Positions 39,177-47,719 of a stretch of 58,560 bases of DNA are shown in pieces. Each line of letters starts with the position of its first letter. Position 1 is the first letter of the stretch. The DNA is from DASXTW01 sp046726275 (lineage in GTDB: Bacteria > Actinomycetota > UBA4738). The DNA is taken from NCBI GenBank assembly GCA_046726275.1, contig JBKPAF010000021.1:1-58560 (forward strand). Direction: 5' to 3'. The notes below the pieces were generated by a model. It made no database searches. It saw only the letters and a list, made by a program, of their open reading frames with translations, and was not told the DNA's origin. The position numbers were made by a program, and so were the translations under genes.

Positions 39177-41771
39177 TCAGGAGCCGGCAGGTTCCAGCGA
39201 ACGGAACTCGAGGCCATCCCCCGTCCGGTCGACCTCGATCGCGTCACCGTCGCGGACCTCACCTGAGAGCAGCTTCATCGCCAGGACGTCCTGGATCTCT
39301 CGCTGGATCAGTCGCTTCAGGGGTCGTGCGCCCAAGCTCGGGTCGTAGCCCTTCAGCGCGAGGTAGTCCCGAGCCTCGGGGGTGAGCGTGAGAGACAGCT
39401 TGCGATCGGCGAGGCGCTGCTGGAGCATGTGGACCTGGATGTCCACGATCTGGGCGATCTCGTCCTTGCCCAGGGGGTGGAACACGATGATCTCGTCGAG
39501 CCGGTTCAGGAACTCGGGTCTGAACGTCTGCCTGACCTCAGCCAGGACCGACTCGCGCTGCTGGTCCGGCGACAGGTCCCCTTGGAAGAAGTAGACGCTG
39601 CCGAGGTTGGAGGTCATCACGACGACACTGTTCTTGAAATCTACAGTCCGTCCCTGACCGTCGGTCAGCCGTCCCTCGTCCAGAAGCTGCAGCAGAACGT
39701 TGAACGCGTCCTGGTGGGCTTTCTCGATCTCATCGAGCAGCAGCACGGAGTAGGGCCGCCGGCGCACGGCCTCGGTGAGCTGACCCCCTTCCTCGTAACC
39801 GACGTAGCCGGGCGGCGCACCGATAAGGCGCGACACCGAGTGCCGCTCCTGGTACTCGCTCATGTCGATCCGAACCATGGCCCGCTCGTCGTCGAACAGG
39901 AACTCGGCCAGCGCCCGGGCGAGCTCGGTCTTCCCGACGCCGGTGGGGCCCAGGAACAGGAACGAGCCGATGGGGCGGTTCGGATCGGACAGGCCCGCCC
40001 GCGCTCGCCTGATCGCGTTGGCCACCGCGGCGACCGCCTCGTCCTGGTCGACCACCCGCTGGTGCAGGCCCTCCTCCATGTGGATCAGCTTCTCGACCTC
40101 GCCCTCCATCAGCCTGGCAACGGGGATCCCGGTCCATTTGGACACGACCTCCGCCACGTCCTCCTCGTCGACCTCCTCCTTCAACATCTTCTGATCGGAT
40201 TGCAGAGAGGCCAGCGCATCGTTGGACTCGTCGAGTCGGCGCTGGAGCTCGGGAATCCGGCCATACTGGATCTCGGAAGCTCGCTGCAGGTCCCCGTCCC
40301 GCGATGCGCGTTCGCCCTCGCCTCGAGCCTGCTCGATCTCCGATTTCACTCCACGGATCCGATCGATCGCTTCCTTCTCCTGCTGCCAGTGCCCCCTCAT
40401 GGCGGCCGTTCGCTCGCGGAGGTCGGCCAGCTCTTGCTCCAGCCTCTCCAGTCGTTCCTTCGACGCGGCGTCCGTCTCCTTCTTGAGCGCCGCCCGCTCG
40501 ATCTCCAGCTGTTTGATCCGACGTTCCACTTCGTCGATCTCGACCGGCATGGAGTCGATCTCGATGCGAAGGCGACTGGCCGCCTCGTCGATGAGGTCGA
40601 TGGCCTTGTCCGGCTCGAATCGGCCGGTCACGTAGCGATCCGACAGGATGGCGGCCGCGACCAGCGCGGAATCCTTGATCCGAACACCATGGTGGACCTC
40701 GTACCGCTCCTTGAGCCCCCGGAGGATGGCGATGGTGTCGTCGACCCCCGGCTCGCCCACGAAGATGGGCTGGAACCGGCGCTCCAGAGCCGGGTCCTTC
40801 TCCACGTGCTTCCGATACTCGTCCAGGGTCGTCGCCCCGATCGCCCGGAGCTCTCCCCGAGCGAGCATGGGCTTCAGCATGTTCCCGGCGTCGACGGCGC
40901 CCTCGGCCGCTCCGGCGCCGACGACGGTATGCAGCTCGTCGATGAAGGTGATGATCTGGCCGGCGCTCTCGGCGATCTCCCGGAGGACGGCTTTGAACCG
41001 CTCCTCGAATTCGCCTCGGTACTTGGACCCCGCGACCAGCGCCCCGATGTCCAGGGCAACCACGCGCTTGTCCTTCAGGCCATCCGGCACGTCACCATCC
41101 ACGATGCGTTGGGCGAGCCCCTCCACGATCGCCGTCTTGCCCACCCCGGGCTCGCCGATCAGCACCGGGTTGTTCTTGGTTCGGCGCGAGAGCACCTGGA
41201 TGACTCGGCGAATCTCGTCGTCGCGGCCGATCACGGGATCGAGCTCTCCCTTCCGGGCGAGCTCGGTGAGGTCGCGCCCGTACCGTTCGAGCGCCCGGTA
41301 CTTCTCCTCTGGAGTCTGGTCGGTGACCCTCTGATGACCTCGGATCTCCACGAGCGCGGACAGGACCTGATCCCGGCTGATGCCGGCCTCCCGGAGGAGG
41401 CGGGCCACGTCCGTCGCTCCCTCCAGCAGAGCCAGAAAGAGGTGCTCGGTCGAGACGTATTCGTCGGAGAGCGCGGCGGCCTCGGTGAACGCCCTCTCCA
41501 GGTCGTGGCGCGTGGCGGCAGAAAGGTACGACTCCTCCTGTGCCCCGTAGACCTTGGGAACCCGGTCGAGGATCTCCTCGGCCCGGTCCCGGAGAATCCG
41601 GGGCGACTGCCCGAGCTTCTGCAGGAGAGGGAATACCACCCCTTCGGGGTCGGACAGCAGCGCGAACAGCAGGTGGGCCGGCTCGACGAGCTGGTGGTTC
41701 CGGCTCCGAGCCAGTTCCTGAGCACCCTGGAGGGCCGCCTGCGACTTGAGCGTGAGCTTGTTCAGATCCAT
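39177..41771 (-). CDS. clpB: ClpB disaggregase
   Basis: An AAA+ chaperone of 864 residues: N domain (LTLKSQAALQGAQELARSRN), first ATPase domain with Walker A GEPGVGKTA, a coiled-coil middle domain (about residues 400-520), second ATPase domain with Walker A GPTGVGKTE, and the terminal SLGARPLKRLIQREIQD. With DnaK it resolves aggregated proteins. Its ATG overlaps the hspR stop (TGATG), making it the last gene of the dnaK operon here. Confidence 0.98.
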   Translation of the reverse strand: MDLNKLTLKSQAALQGAQELARSRNHQLVEPAHLLFALLSDPEGVVFPLLQKLGQSPRILRDRAEEILDRVPKVYGAQEESYLSAATRHDLERAFTEAAALSDEYVSTEHLFLALLEGATDVARLLREAGISRDQVLSALVEIRGHQRVTDQTPEEKYRALERYGRDLTELARKGELDPVIGRDDEIRRVIQVLSRRTKNNPVLIGEPGVGKTAIVEGLAQRIVDGDVPDGLKDKRVVALDIGALVAGSKYRGEFEERFKAVLREIAESAGQIITFIDELHTVVGAGAAEGAVDAGNMLKPMLARGELRAIGATTLDEYRKHVEKDPALERRFQPIFVGEPGVDDTIAILRGLKERYEVHHGVRIKDSALVAAAILSDRYVTGRFEPDKAIDLIDEAASRLRIEIDSMPVEIDEVERRIKQLEIERAALKKETDAASKERLERLEQELADLRERTAAMRGHWQQEKEAIDRIRGVKSEIEQARGEGERASRDGDLQRASEIQYGRIPELQRRLDESNDALASLQSDQKMLKEEVDEEDVAEVVSKWTGIPVARLMEGEVEKLIHMEEGLHQRVVDQDEAVAAVANAIRRARAGLSDPNRPIGSFLFLGPTGVGKTELARALAEFLFDDERAMVRIDMSEYQERHSVSRLIGAPPGYVGYEEGGQLTEAVRRRPYSVLLLDEIEKAHQDAFNVLLQLLDEGRLTDGQGRTVDFKNSVVVMTSNLGSVYFFQGDLSPDQQRESVLAEVRQTFRPEFLNRLDEIIVFHPLGKDEIAQIVDIQVHMLQQRLADRKLSLTLTPEARDYLALKGYDPSLGARPLKRLIQREIQDVLAMKLLSGEVRDGDAIEVDRTGDGLEFRSLEPAGS

Positions 41772-42247
41772 CAGGCGCCCCCCGGTCCGACCGCGATGGG
41801 TCCCGACCGCCTCGGGCCCCGCGGCACCTTGGCCCGCTCGACCCGGATCTGGACCCGACGCACCGAGGAGAGGGGCACGATCTCTCCCCCCCGGGACTGG
41901 GAGCGCAGTCGTTCCACCTCCTCCAGCATCCGGTCCCTGGTCTTGCGGAAGTCCCGATCGAGCGATTCCATCCGCCGGCGCATCCGGTCGAGCTGGTCCT
42001 CCATCTCCACGATCATCTTGACCCCGGCGAGGTTGAGGCCCTCTTCCTGGGTGAGCTTCTGGATCATCTGGAGCCTGGCGATGTCGCGTTCCGAGTAGCG
42101 ACGAGTGTTGCCGGGTGTCCGGGCAGGCCGAAGGAGGCCCTTCCGCTCATAGATGCGGAGGGTCTGCGGATGGACTCCAGCCAGCTCGGCCGCGACGCTG
42201 ATGATGTACACGGCCCGGTCCTCTGGCTGCTCCCGCTTCTTCGTCAT
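41771..42247 (-). CDS. hspR: HspR, MerR-type heat-shock repressor
   Basis: 158 residues with the MerR-like helix-turn-helix YIISVAAELAGVHPQTLRIY and ERKGLLRPARTPGNTRRYSE, a coiled coil (EDQLDRMRRRMESLDRDFRK) and a basic tail. In actinobacteria HspR represses the dnaK operon by binding inverted repeats, with DnaK as co-repressor. It is encoded between dnaJ and clpB, as expected for autoregulation. Confidence 0.95.
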   Translation of the reverse strand: MTKKREQPEDRAVYIISVAAELAGVHPQTLRIYERKGLLRPARTPGNTRRYSERDIARLQMIQKLTQEEGLNLAGVKMIVEMEDQLDRMRRRMESLDRDFRKTRDRMLEEVERLRSQSRGGEIVPLSSVRRVQIRVERAKVPRGPRRSGPIAVGPGGA

Positions 42248-42294
42248 CTCCTCTCACCTCTCTCGGCCTCGTACGGGATCCGCGGCCGACGTCC

Positions 42295-43455
42295 TCAGGC
42301 CTCGACCCCCATCCGCTTGCGCGGCGATTCCTTCTGGACCTCCTGCAACCTGGCCAGGAGCTCCTTTTCCTCCTTGGAAAGCTTCTGGGGAACTTCCACC
42401 TTCACCGTGACCAGCAGATCCCCCGCTCCGCCCCTCTTCGGGCGGGGTGTGCCCTTGCCGCGGATCCGGAAGGTCTTGCCGGACTGCGTCCCGGCGGGGA
42501 TCTTCAGCGTCACTTCACCATTCAAGGTCGGGACCCGGACGTTCGTGCCGAGCGCTGCCTCCGAGTAGCTGATGGGCAGCTCCAGCGTGAGGTCCGAGTC
42601 CTTCCGTCCGAACAGTCGGTGCGGCGCCACGCGGACCGTCACGAACAGGTCCCCCGCCCGAGCCCCGGGCGGTCCCGCCTCCCCCCGGCCGTTCAGTCGG
42701 ATTCGTGCGCCGTCACGGACTCCGGCCGGGATGCGAACGGAGAACTCACGGGATCGACGAACGCTCCCGGACCCGCCGCAGTCGTGACAGGGGTGTTCGA
42801 CGATGCGTCCGGAACCCCGACACTCTGGGCAGGGACGGGCGATGGAGAAGAACCCTTCGTTCACCGCCACCGAGCCCGAACCGCCGCAGGCCGGACACAC
42901 GGTCGGGCTTGTTCCGGGCTCGGCGCCGGACCCGCCGCACGTCGGACAGGGGGCCGGCCCCTGGATGCGTAGGGGGACCGTAGTGCCAGCCATGGCCTCG
43001 TCGAAGGACACCCGGACCTCGGTCTCCAGGTCGGCCCCCTTGGTCTCTGCCTGACCGCGGCCGCGACCCCGGCCTCGCCCCGTGAAGACGCTGAACAGGT
43101 CTCCGATCCCGCCGACGTCCCCGAGGTCCTCGAACGGGAAGCCCTCGACGCGGACCCGCCGCCCGCCAGGACCCGGTCCTCCGAACCCGCCAACCCCCCC
43201 GAAACCGGAGGCTGCCATCTCGCGGACCTGGTCGTACTGCTTGCGCTTGTCCGCATCCCCCAGGACTTCGTGGGCAGCCGATACCTCCTTGAACCGGTCC
43301 TCGGCCTCCCGGTTCCCTGGGTTGGCATCCGGATGGTGCTTCTGGGCGAGCTTGCGGTAGGCCTTCTTGATCTCCGCCGGCGTGGCGTTCTTGGGGACGC
43401 CCAGGACCTTGTAATAGTCCTTCTCGAACCACTCCCGCCTGACGTCTCCGTTCAC
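42295..43455 (-). CDS. dnaJ: Chaperone DnaJ
   Basis: 386 residues: J domain with HPD (KHHPDANPGN), Gly/Phe-rich region, four CxxCxGxG zinc repeats (CPTCGGSG, CPACGGSG, CPECRGSG, CHDCGGSG) and a C-terminal substrate domain. It stimulates DnaK ATPase. The GTG start has AAGGGGA upstream. Confidence 0.97.
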   Translation of the reverse strand: MNGDVRREWFEKDYYKVLGVPKNATPAEIKKAYRKLAQKHHPDANPGNREAEDRFKEVSAAHEVLGDADKRKQYDQVREMAASGFGGVGGFGGPGPGGRRVRVEGFPFEDLGDVGGIGDLFSVFTGRGRGRGRGQAETKGADLETEVRVSFDEAMAGTTVPLRIQGPAPCPTCGGSGAEPGTSPTVCPACGGSGSVAVNEGFFSIARPCPECRGSGRIVEHPCHDCGGSGSVRRSREFSVRIPAGVRDGARIRLNGRGEAGPPGARAGDLFVTVRVAPHRLFGRKDSDLTLELPISYSEAALGTNVRVPTLNGEVTLKIPAGTQSGKTFRIRGKGTPRPKRGGAGDLLVTVKVEVPQKLSKEEKELLARLQEVQKESPRKRMGVEA

Positions 43456-43478
43456 GGCCGTCCCCTTCGAACCGGCCG

Positions 43479-44066
43479 CTAACGCCGAACGACCTTGACG
43501 CCCGCCGGCCGGATCACTCTGCCCTTCATGGAGTAGCCCTGGCGAAGGATGTCCGCAACGAACGGCTCGCCCTCGGGGCCGCCGGACTGCATCAGCGCCT
43601 CGTGTCGTTCGGGGTCGAAGGCCTTGCCCTCAGCCTCGATCCGCTCCAGCCCCTCGGACCGCAGGATGTCCAGAAGCTTGGCGTAGACCAACTCAACGCC
43701 GTGGAGGAATCGTTCGAAGTCCGGGGTCCGTTCCGCGGCCATGAGGGCCAGGTCGAACTCGTCCAGGACCTCGAGGAGCTTCCGGATGAACGGCTCGGCC
43801 GCCATCTCCATGGCGCGGGTCTGTTCCTTGATGACCCGCTTGCGGTAGTTGGCAAACTCTGCCTGCAACCGCTGGAGATGGTCCAGGTACTCGGCCGCCT
43901 GCTTCTTGGCCGTGTCCAACTCGGTCACCGTCGACGGTTCCTCGCTGCCCGGCACTCCGGCGCGTTCTGGCTGCTGGTTCCCTTCGACGGCTTCCGCATG
44001 GACGCGCCTCCGGTCGGTCACCTTGACCCTCGGCCGTTCCTCGTGTTCCGTGTCCTTGTCGGTCAT
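43479..44066 (-). CDS. grpE: Nucleotide exchange factor GrpE
   Basis: 195 residues: charged N-terminal tail, long helix (AAEYLDHLQRLQAEFANYRK), and the beta domain ending SMKGRVIRPAGVKVVRR. It releases ADP from DnaK. I use the internal ATG downstream of dnaK; a GTG that overlaps dnaK by 29 nt is the alternative. Confidence 0.95.
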   Translation of the reverse strand: MTDKDTEHEERPRVKVTDRRRVHAEAVEGNQQPERAGVPGSEEPSTVTELDTAKKQAAEYLDHLQRLQAEFANYRKRVIKEQTRAMEMAAEPFIRKLLEVLDEFDLALMAAERTPDFERFLHGVELVYAKLLDILRSEGLERIEAEGKAFDPERHEALMQSGGPEGEPFVADILRQGYSMKGRVIRPAGVKVVRR

Positions 44067-44094
44067 CCGCTCGCCTTCACCCGGGCGGGCGCCG

Positions 44095-45969
44095 TCAGGC
44101 GCCCGCGCGTCCAGCTTCGTCACCCTCGTCCACGATCTCTCCCTCGACGACGTCGCCGTCGCCGCTGGACGCGCCGCCGTCGGGAGCAGCCTCGGAGCCG
44201 GTGCCCGACGCTGCGGAGGCGGCCTGCTGCTGGGAGTACATGGCCTGTCCGATCCGCTGGAACGCCTGCATCACGGTCTCCGTCTGCGATCGGATCCGGT
44301 CGACGTCGTCGCCCTTCAGGGCTTCCTTCAGCTCGTCGTTCGCCTTGGTGACCGCCTCGCGATCATCCGCCGGGATCTTGTCCCCGTACTCAACCAACGC
44401 CTTGTCGACCTGATAGGTCAGCTGGTCGGCCGCATTCCTGGCCTCGGCGGTCTCCCGTCGCTTGCGGTCCTCCTCCGCGAACTTCTCCGCGTCCTTCATC
44501 ATCCGGTCGATCTCGTCCTTGCCTAGGGCGGTGCCACCGGTGATGGTCATCTGTTGCTCTTTGCCGGTAGCCAGGTCCTTCGCCGAGACGTTCACGATGC
44601 CGTTGGCATCGATGTCGAAGGCCACCTCGATCTGGGGCATCCCTCGGGGCGCGGGCGGGATCCCCATCAGGTGAAACTTCCCGAGAGAGCGAACTCCCGG
44701 CGAGAAGACCGTCTCGGCCTCGCCCTGGAGCACGTGCACCTCCACCGTGGTCTGGTTGTCGTCCGCGGTGGTGAACACTTCGCTCTTGCGGGTCGGGATC
44801 GTGGTGTTGCGCTCGATGAGCCGAGTGAAGATGCCTCCCTTCGTCTCCACGCCGAGCGAGAGAGGGGTCACGTCGAGCAGCAGGATGTCCTTGACGTCAC
44901 CCTTCAACACCCCGGCCTGGATGGACGCACCCACCGCCACGACCTCGTCAGGGTTGACGCCCTTGTGCGGCTCCTTGCCTCCGGTGAGCCCACGAACCAG
45001 CTCCTGGATCATGGGCATCCGGGTGGCTCCCCCGACCAGGATGATGTGGTCGATCTGGGAGACCTCCTTGCCCCAGTCCTTGACCGCTTGCTGGAAGGGC
45101 CCCCGGCACGCCTCGACGAGGTCCTCGGTCATCCGCTCGAGCTCCGCCCGAGTGAGCTTCTGCTCGAGATGAAGCGGCCCCTCAGACGTCGCCGTGACGA
45201 ACGGGAGGTTGATCGTCGTCTCGCCCACCTGGGAGAGCTCGATCTTGGCTTTCTCCGCCGCTTCCTTGAGCCGCTGCAGGGCCATCCGGTCCTTGGACAG
45301 ATCCACCCCGTGAGCGTTCTTGAACTGGGTCACCAGCCAGTCGATGATCCGCTGGTCCCAGTCGTCCCCACCGAGCTGCGTGTTCCCGGCGGTCGCCTTG
45401 ACCTCGAAGACTCCTTCGCCGATCTCCATGAGGGAGACGTCGAAGGTGCCCCCACCGAGGTCGAACACCAGAATCGTCTGATCGTGCTGCTTGTCCAGTC
45501 CGTACGCGAGCGCGGCCGCGGTCGGCTCGTTGATGATCCGCATGACCTCGAGCCCCGCGATCTGGCCGGCCTCCTTAGTGGCCTGGCGCTGCGAGTCGTC
45601 GAAGTACGCGGGAACGGTGATCACCGCCTGGGTGACCTTGTCACCCAGGTAGGCCTCGGCGTCGCGCTTGAGCTTCGCCAGGATCTGCCCGGAGATCTCC
45701 TGCGGCGTCCACTTCTTCCCGTCGATGTCGATGTTCCAGTCCTTCCGGCCCATCTCGCGCTTGATCGAGCGCACGGTACGATCGGGATTGGTAATGGCCT
45801 GGCGCTTGGCCACCTCGCCCACCAGGATCTCCCCCGTCTTGGAGTACCCGACCACCGACGGGGTGATCCTGGACCCCTCGGCGTTCGGGATGACCGCCGG
45901 CTCGCCGCCCTCGAGGACGGCCACGACGGAGTTGGTTGTGCCAAGATCGATTCCTACTGCTCGTACCAT
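44095..45969 (-). CDS. dnaK: Chaperone DnaK (Hsp70)
   Basis: 624 residues: ATPase domain starting MVRAVGIDLGTTNSVVAVLE, phosphate loops ILVFDLGGGTFDVSLMEIG and ILVGGATRMPMIQELV, linker LLLDVTPLSLGVETKGG, and a Gly/Asp-rich tail ending in VEGEIVDEGDEAGRAGA. First gene of the stress operon. GGGAGG lies 4 nt before the ATG. Confidence 0.98.
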   Translation of the reverse strand: MVRAVGIDLGTTNSVVAVLEGGEPAVIPNAEGSRITPSVVGYSKTGEILVGEVAKRQAITNPDRTVRSIKREMGRKDWNIDIDGKKWTPQEISGQILAKLKRDAEAYLGDKVTQAVITVPAYFDDSQRQATKEAGQIAGLEVMRIINEPTAAALAYGLDKQHDQTILVFDLGGGTFDVSLMEIGEGVFEVKATAGNTQLGGDDWDQRIIDWLVTQFKNAHGVDLSKDRMALQRLKEAAEKAKIELSQVGETTINLPFVTATSEGPLHLEQKLTRAELERMTEDLVEACRGPFQQAVKDWGKEVSQIDHIILVGGATRMPMIQELVRGLTGGKEPHKGVNPDEVVAVGASIQAGVLKGDVKDILLLDVTPLSLGVETKGGIFTRLIERNTTIPTRKSEVFTTADDNQTTVEVHVLQGEAETVFSPGVRSLGKFHLMGIPPAPRGMPQIEVAFDIDANGIVNVSAKDLATGKEQQMTITGGTALGKDEIDRMMKDAEKFAEEDRKRRETAEARNAADQLTYQVDKALVEYGDKIPADDREAVTKANDELKEALKGDDVDRIRSQTETVMQAFQRIGQAMYSQQQAASAASGTGSEAAPDGGASSGDGDVVEGEIVDEGDEAGRAGA

Positions 45970-46004
45970 CGAGCCTCCCTATAGTCTGGCTTTAGCGTAC
46001 TGGC

Positions 46005-46033
46005 AGGATAAACCCTGAGTGGCTTACTGTCAC
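46005..46033 (-). promoter_or_regulatory. Promoter of the dnaK operon
   Basis: On the minus strand GTGACA and TATCCT are separated by 17 nt, about 35 nt before the dnaK start. I looked for the HspR repeat (CTTGAGT-N7-ACTCAAG) in the whole dnaK/DivIVA intergenic region and found only one weak half-site-like ACTCAGG, which lies in the spacer. Confidence 0.45.
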
Positions 46034-46122
46034 CCTTGGCCAAAGGACGGCGGCGGTCAGGCCGGGGTAAGCTAGGGCTAAAGGCCCTCCCGGCCTCAAC
46101 CGAAAAAGGGAGAGGCGAATGA

Positions 46123-46152
46123 TTGAATCGTCCTGTGCACCGTGTCGATAAT
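46123..46152 (+). promoter_or_regulatory. Promoter of the DivIVA-like gene
   Basis: TTGAAT and GATAAT are separated by 18 nt, about 42 nt before the ATG at 46195. GAAGGGAGG 5 nt before the ATG is the ribosome site. Confidence 0.5.
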
Positions 46153-46194
46153 GCTCACTCTTCGCCTTAGGAGAGCACCAGGAAGGGAGGCTCC

Positions 46195-47679
46195 ATGAGC
46201 AGCGACCCGCCGGAGCTCGGCAAGGGGCTGTTCGGGTACCGGAAGTCAGCGGTGAATCAGATCATCGCCGATCGGGACATCATGCTCCGCCAGGCCGAAG
46301 GGCGGGTTCGAGCGGCTGAATCGAAGGTCGCCGAGCTTGAGTCAGAGCTCGTGTCCATGCGGGACCGGAACACCAGAATGGACGAGCAGTTGGAACGCCT
46401 TCGTCAGCAGTTGGATGTCCTGGCCGGCCACGGCGAGGCCGTGCTGGAGGAGCCTCCGGAAGCGCCGGCCCGGGCAGAGCCGGAGGCCGAGGTGTGGGAC
46501 GAGCAACCTCAGGCGATGGCGGAGCCTTCCTATCAGGCCTACTCGGAGGAAGGCCCCGGCCAGCCCGAATACCGGTGGCCCGGGACCGAAACGGACTGGC
46601 CGGCCGAGGACGAAGGCGCAATGGTCGATTTCGAAGCCGCTCCGCAGCCTCCCGACACCATCGCCCAGGAAGAGGAGCTTCCCTACGGTGCCGAGGTCAG
46701 GCTCGGCGAGGACTCCGTGTCGGACATGCCCACCCAAACCTGGATGCCGGCGGACTCGCCCGTACCAGCCGAGGAGGCCCAGGACGAGGTGGCCATGGCG
46801 ACCGGCGCATACGGTTTCGAGGATTACGACGCCAAGGAAGAGCAGGACTATGGCGCGTTTGGGCAGATGGACGAGGACGAGGAGCCCGAGCTGGCACCCT
46901 CGGCTTTCAATCGGTTTCCGTTCACCACCGAGCCGTTCGCCGAGGCGCCCCCGTCGATGACGGGCGGCGAGGTGGAGCAGTACGTGGAGGAGCCTGCCCC
47001 TGAGAGCAGTGCTTTCGAGGCGCCGAGCCGGGAGCCAGAGCCGGCCGGGGAAGCCGAGGGGGTCCACCAGCCGCAGGCGGCAGCCTCTGCCCCTCCGCCT
47101 CCGCCAGGCGTCTCCCAGGAGACGGCGGACATCACGAACAGGTTTCTCACCGAGGAGCTGGCCGGCATTCTCACCGCAGCCGAGGAGTCGGCTGCCCGCA
47201 TCGTCGAGCGCGCTCGGGTCACCACCCAGCGGCAGATCGCCCGTTCGAACCAGGTTTGGCGTGAGGTGCAGGCAGAAGTCTCCCGGTTCGCAACCTGGCG
47301 GCAGGAAGTGGAGCCCGTCATCCGCAACGTCCAGAACAAGGTGGAGGGGGTCCGGTCCGAGATCGAAGAGGTTCCGGAGCGCATCCGGCAAGCGCTGGCT
47401 CCCATGGCCGACGCCATCTCCGCGATCGATGCCGACCTGTCGGAGCTCGCGACGGCCTCCAACCCACCCCTGTTGCTCACCCCCGCAGGTCTGGAGTCCG
47501 AGGGGTCGGACTCCGAGGTGTGGGGCGCGGACCCCGACGAGGACGACGGCCCCGAGGATCACGATTCGGACGGTGGCGGCTCGGCCAACCCATTCGGTAT
47601 CGCCTCGGAGGATCCGTACCGCGGGTCCTTCGGCGCCGGCGAGGGCGAGGAGGGTCCCGGCCACCTTCACGCGGGCTGA
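46195..47679 (+). CDS. DivIVA-like coiled-coil protein
   Basis: 494 residues in three parts. The N-terminus (residues 1-80) resembles the DivIVA/GpsB membrane-targeting region and its coiled coil: GLFGYRKSAVNQIIADRDIM and RAAESKVAELESELVSMRDR. Residues about 85-300 are an acidic, Pro/Glu-rich disordered stretch. Residues about 305-420 are a second coiled coil (FLTEELAGILTAAEESAARI, VWREVQAEVSRFATWRQEVE). A glycine/aspartate-rich tail follows. DivIVA-type proteins mark curved membrane and organise growth or division. The disordered insert is much longer than in standard DivIVA. Confidence 0.75.
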   Translation: MSSDPPELGKGLFGYRKSAVNQIIADRDIMLRQAEGRVRAAESKVAELESELVSMRDRNTRMDEQLERLRQQLDVLAGHGEAVLEEPPEAPARAEPEAEVWDEQPQAMAEPSYQAYSEEGPGQPEYRWPGTETDWPAEDEGAMVDFEAAPQPPDTIAQEEELPYGAEVRLGEDSVSDMPTQTWMPADSPVPAEEAQDEVAMATGAYGFEDYDAKEEQDYGAFGQMDEDEEPELAPSAFNRFPFTTEPFAEAPPSMTGGEVEQYVEEPAPESSAFEAPSREPEPAGEAEGVHQPQAAASAPPPPPGVSQETADITNRFLTEELAGILTAAEESAARIVERARVTTQRQIARSNQVWREVQAEVSRFATWRQEVEPVIRNVQNKVEGVRSEIEEVPERIRQALAPMADAISAIDADLSELATASNPPLLLTPAGLESEGSDSEVWGADPDEDDGPEDHDSDGGGSANPFGIASEDPYRGSFGAGEGEEGPGHLHAG

Positions 47680-47704
47680 CACGCGGCCTCGGGAGCCCAC
47701 GGGG

Positions 47705-47710
47705 TAGACT
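47705..47710 (+). promoter_or_regulatory. -10 box, leaderless type
   Basis: TAGACT ends 9 nt before the GTG at 47720, with no Shine-Dalgarno. Confidence 0.5.
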
Positions 47711-47719
47711 CCCCGGGCG

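Noticed and set aside
39429..42098. An 889-codon open frame opposite clpB, and similar very long ones at 4756-7029 and 22751-24946
   Set aside because: They are antisense to clear genes (clpB, the two peptidases, purL). They have no family motifs and arise because GC-rich third positions remove stop codons on the other strand.
44067..44123. N-terminal extension of GrpE starting at a GTG inside dnaK
   Set aside because: It would overlap dnaK by 29 nt, and the extension resembles no GrpE; the ATG at 44066 is sufficient.
2681..46171. The 12-mer CTTCGCCTTAGG found at 2681 and 46160, similar to TTCGCTTTAGG at 1045
   Set aside because: Exact 12-mers recur many times by chance in 58 kb, and the contexts do not match.
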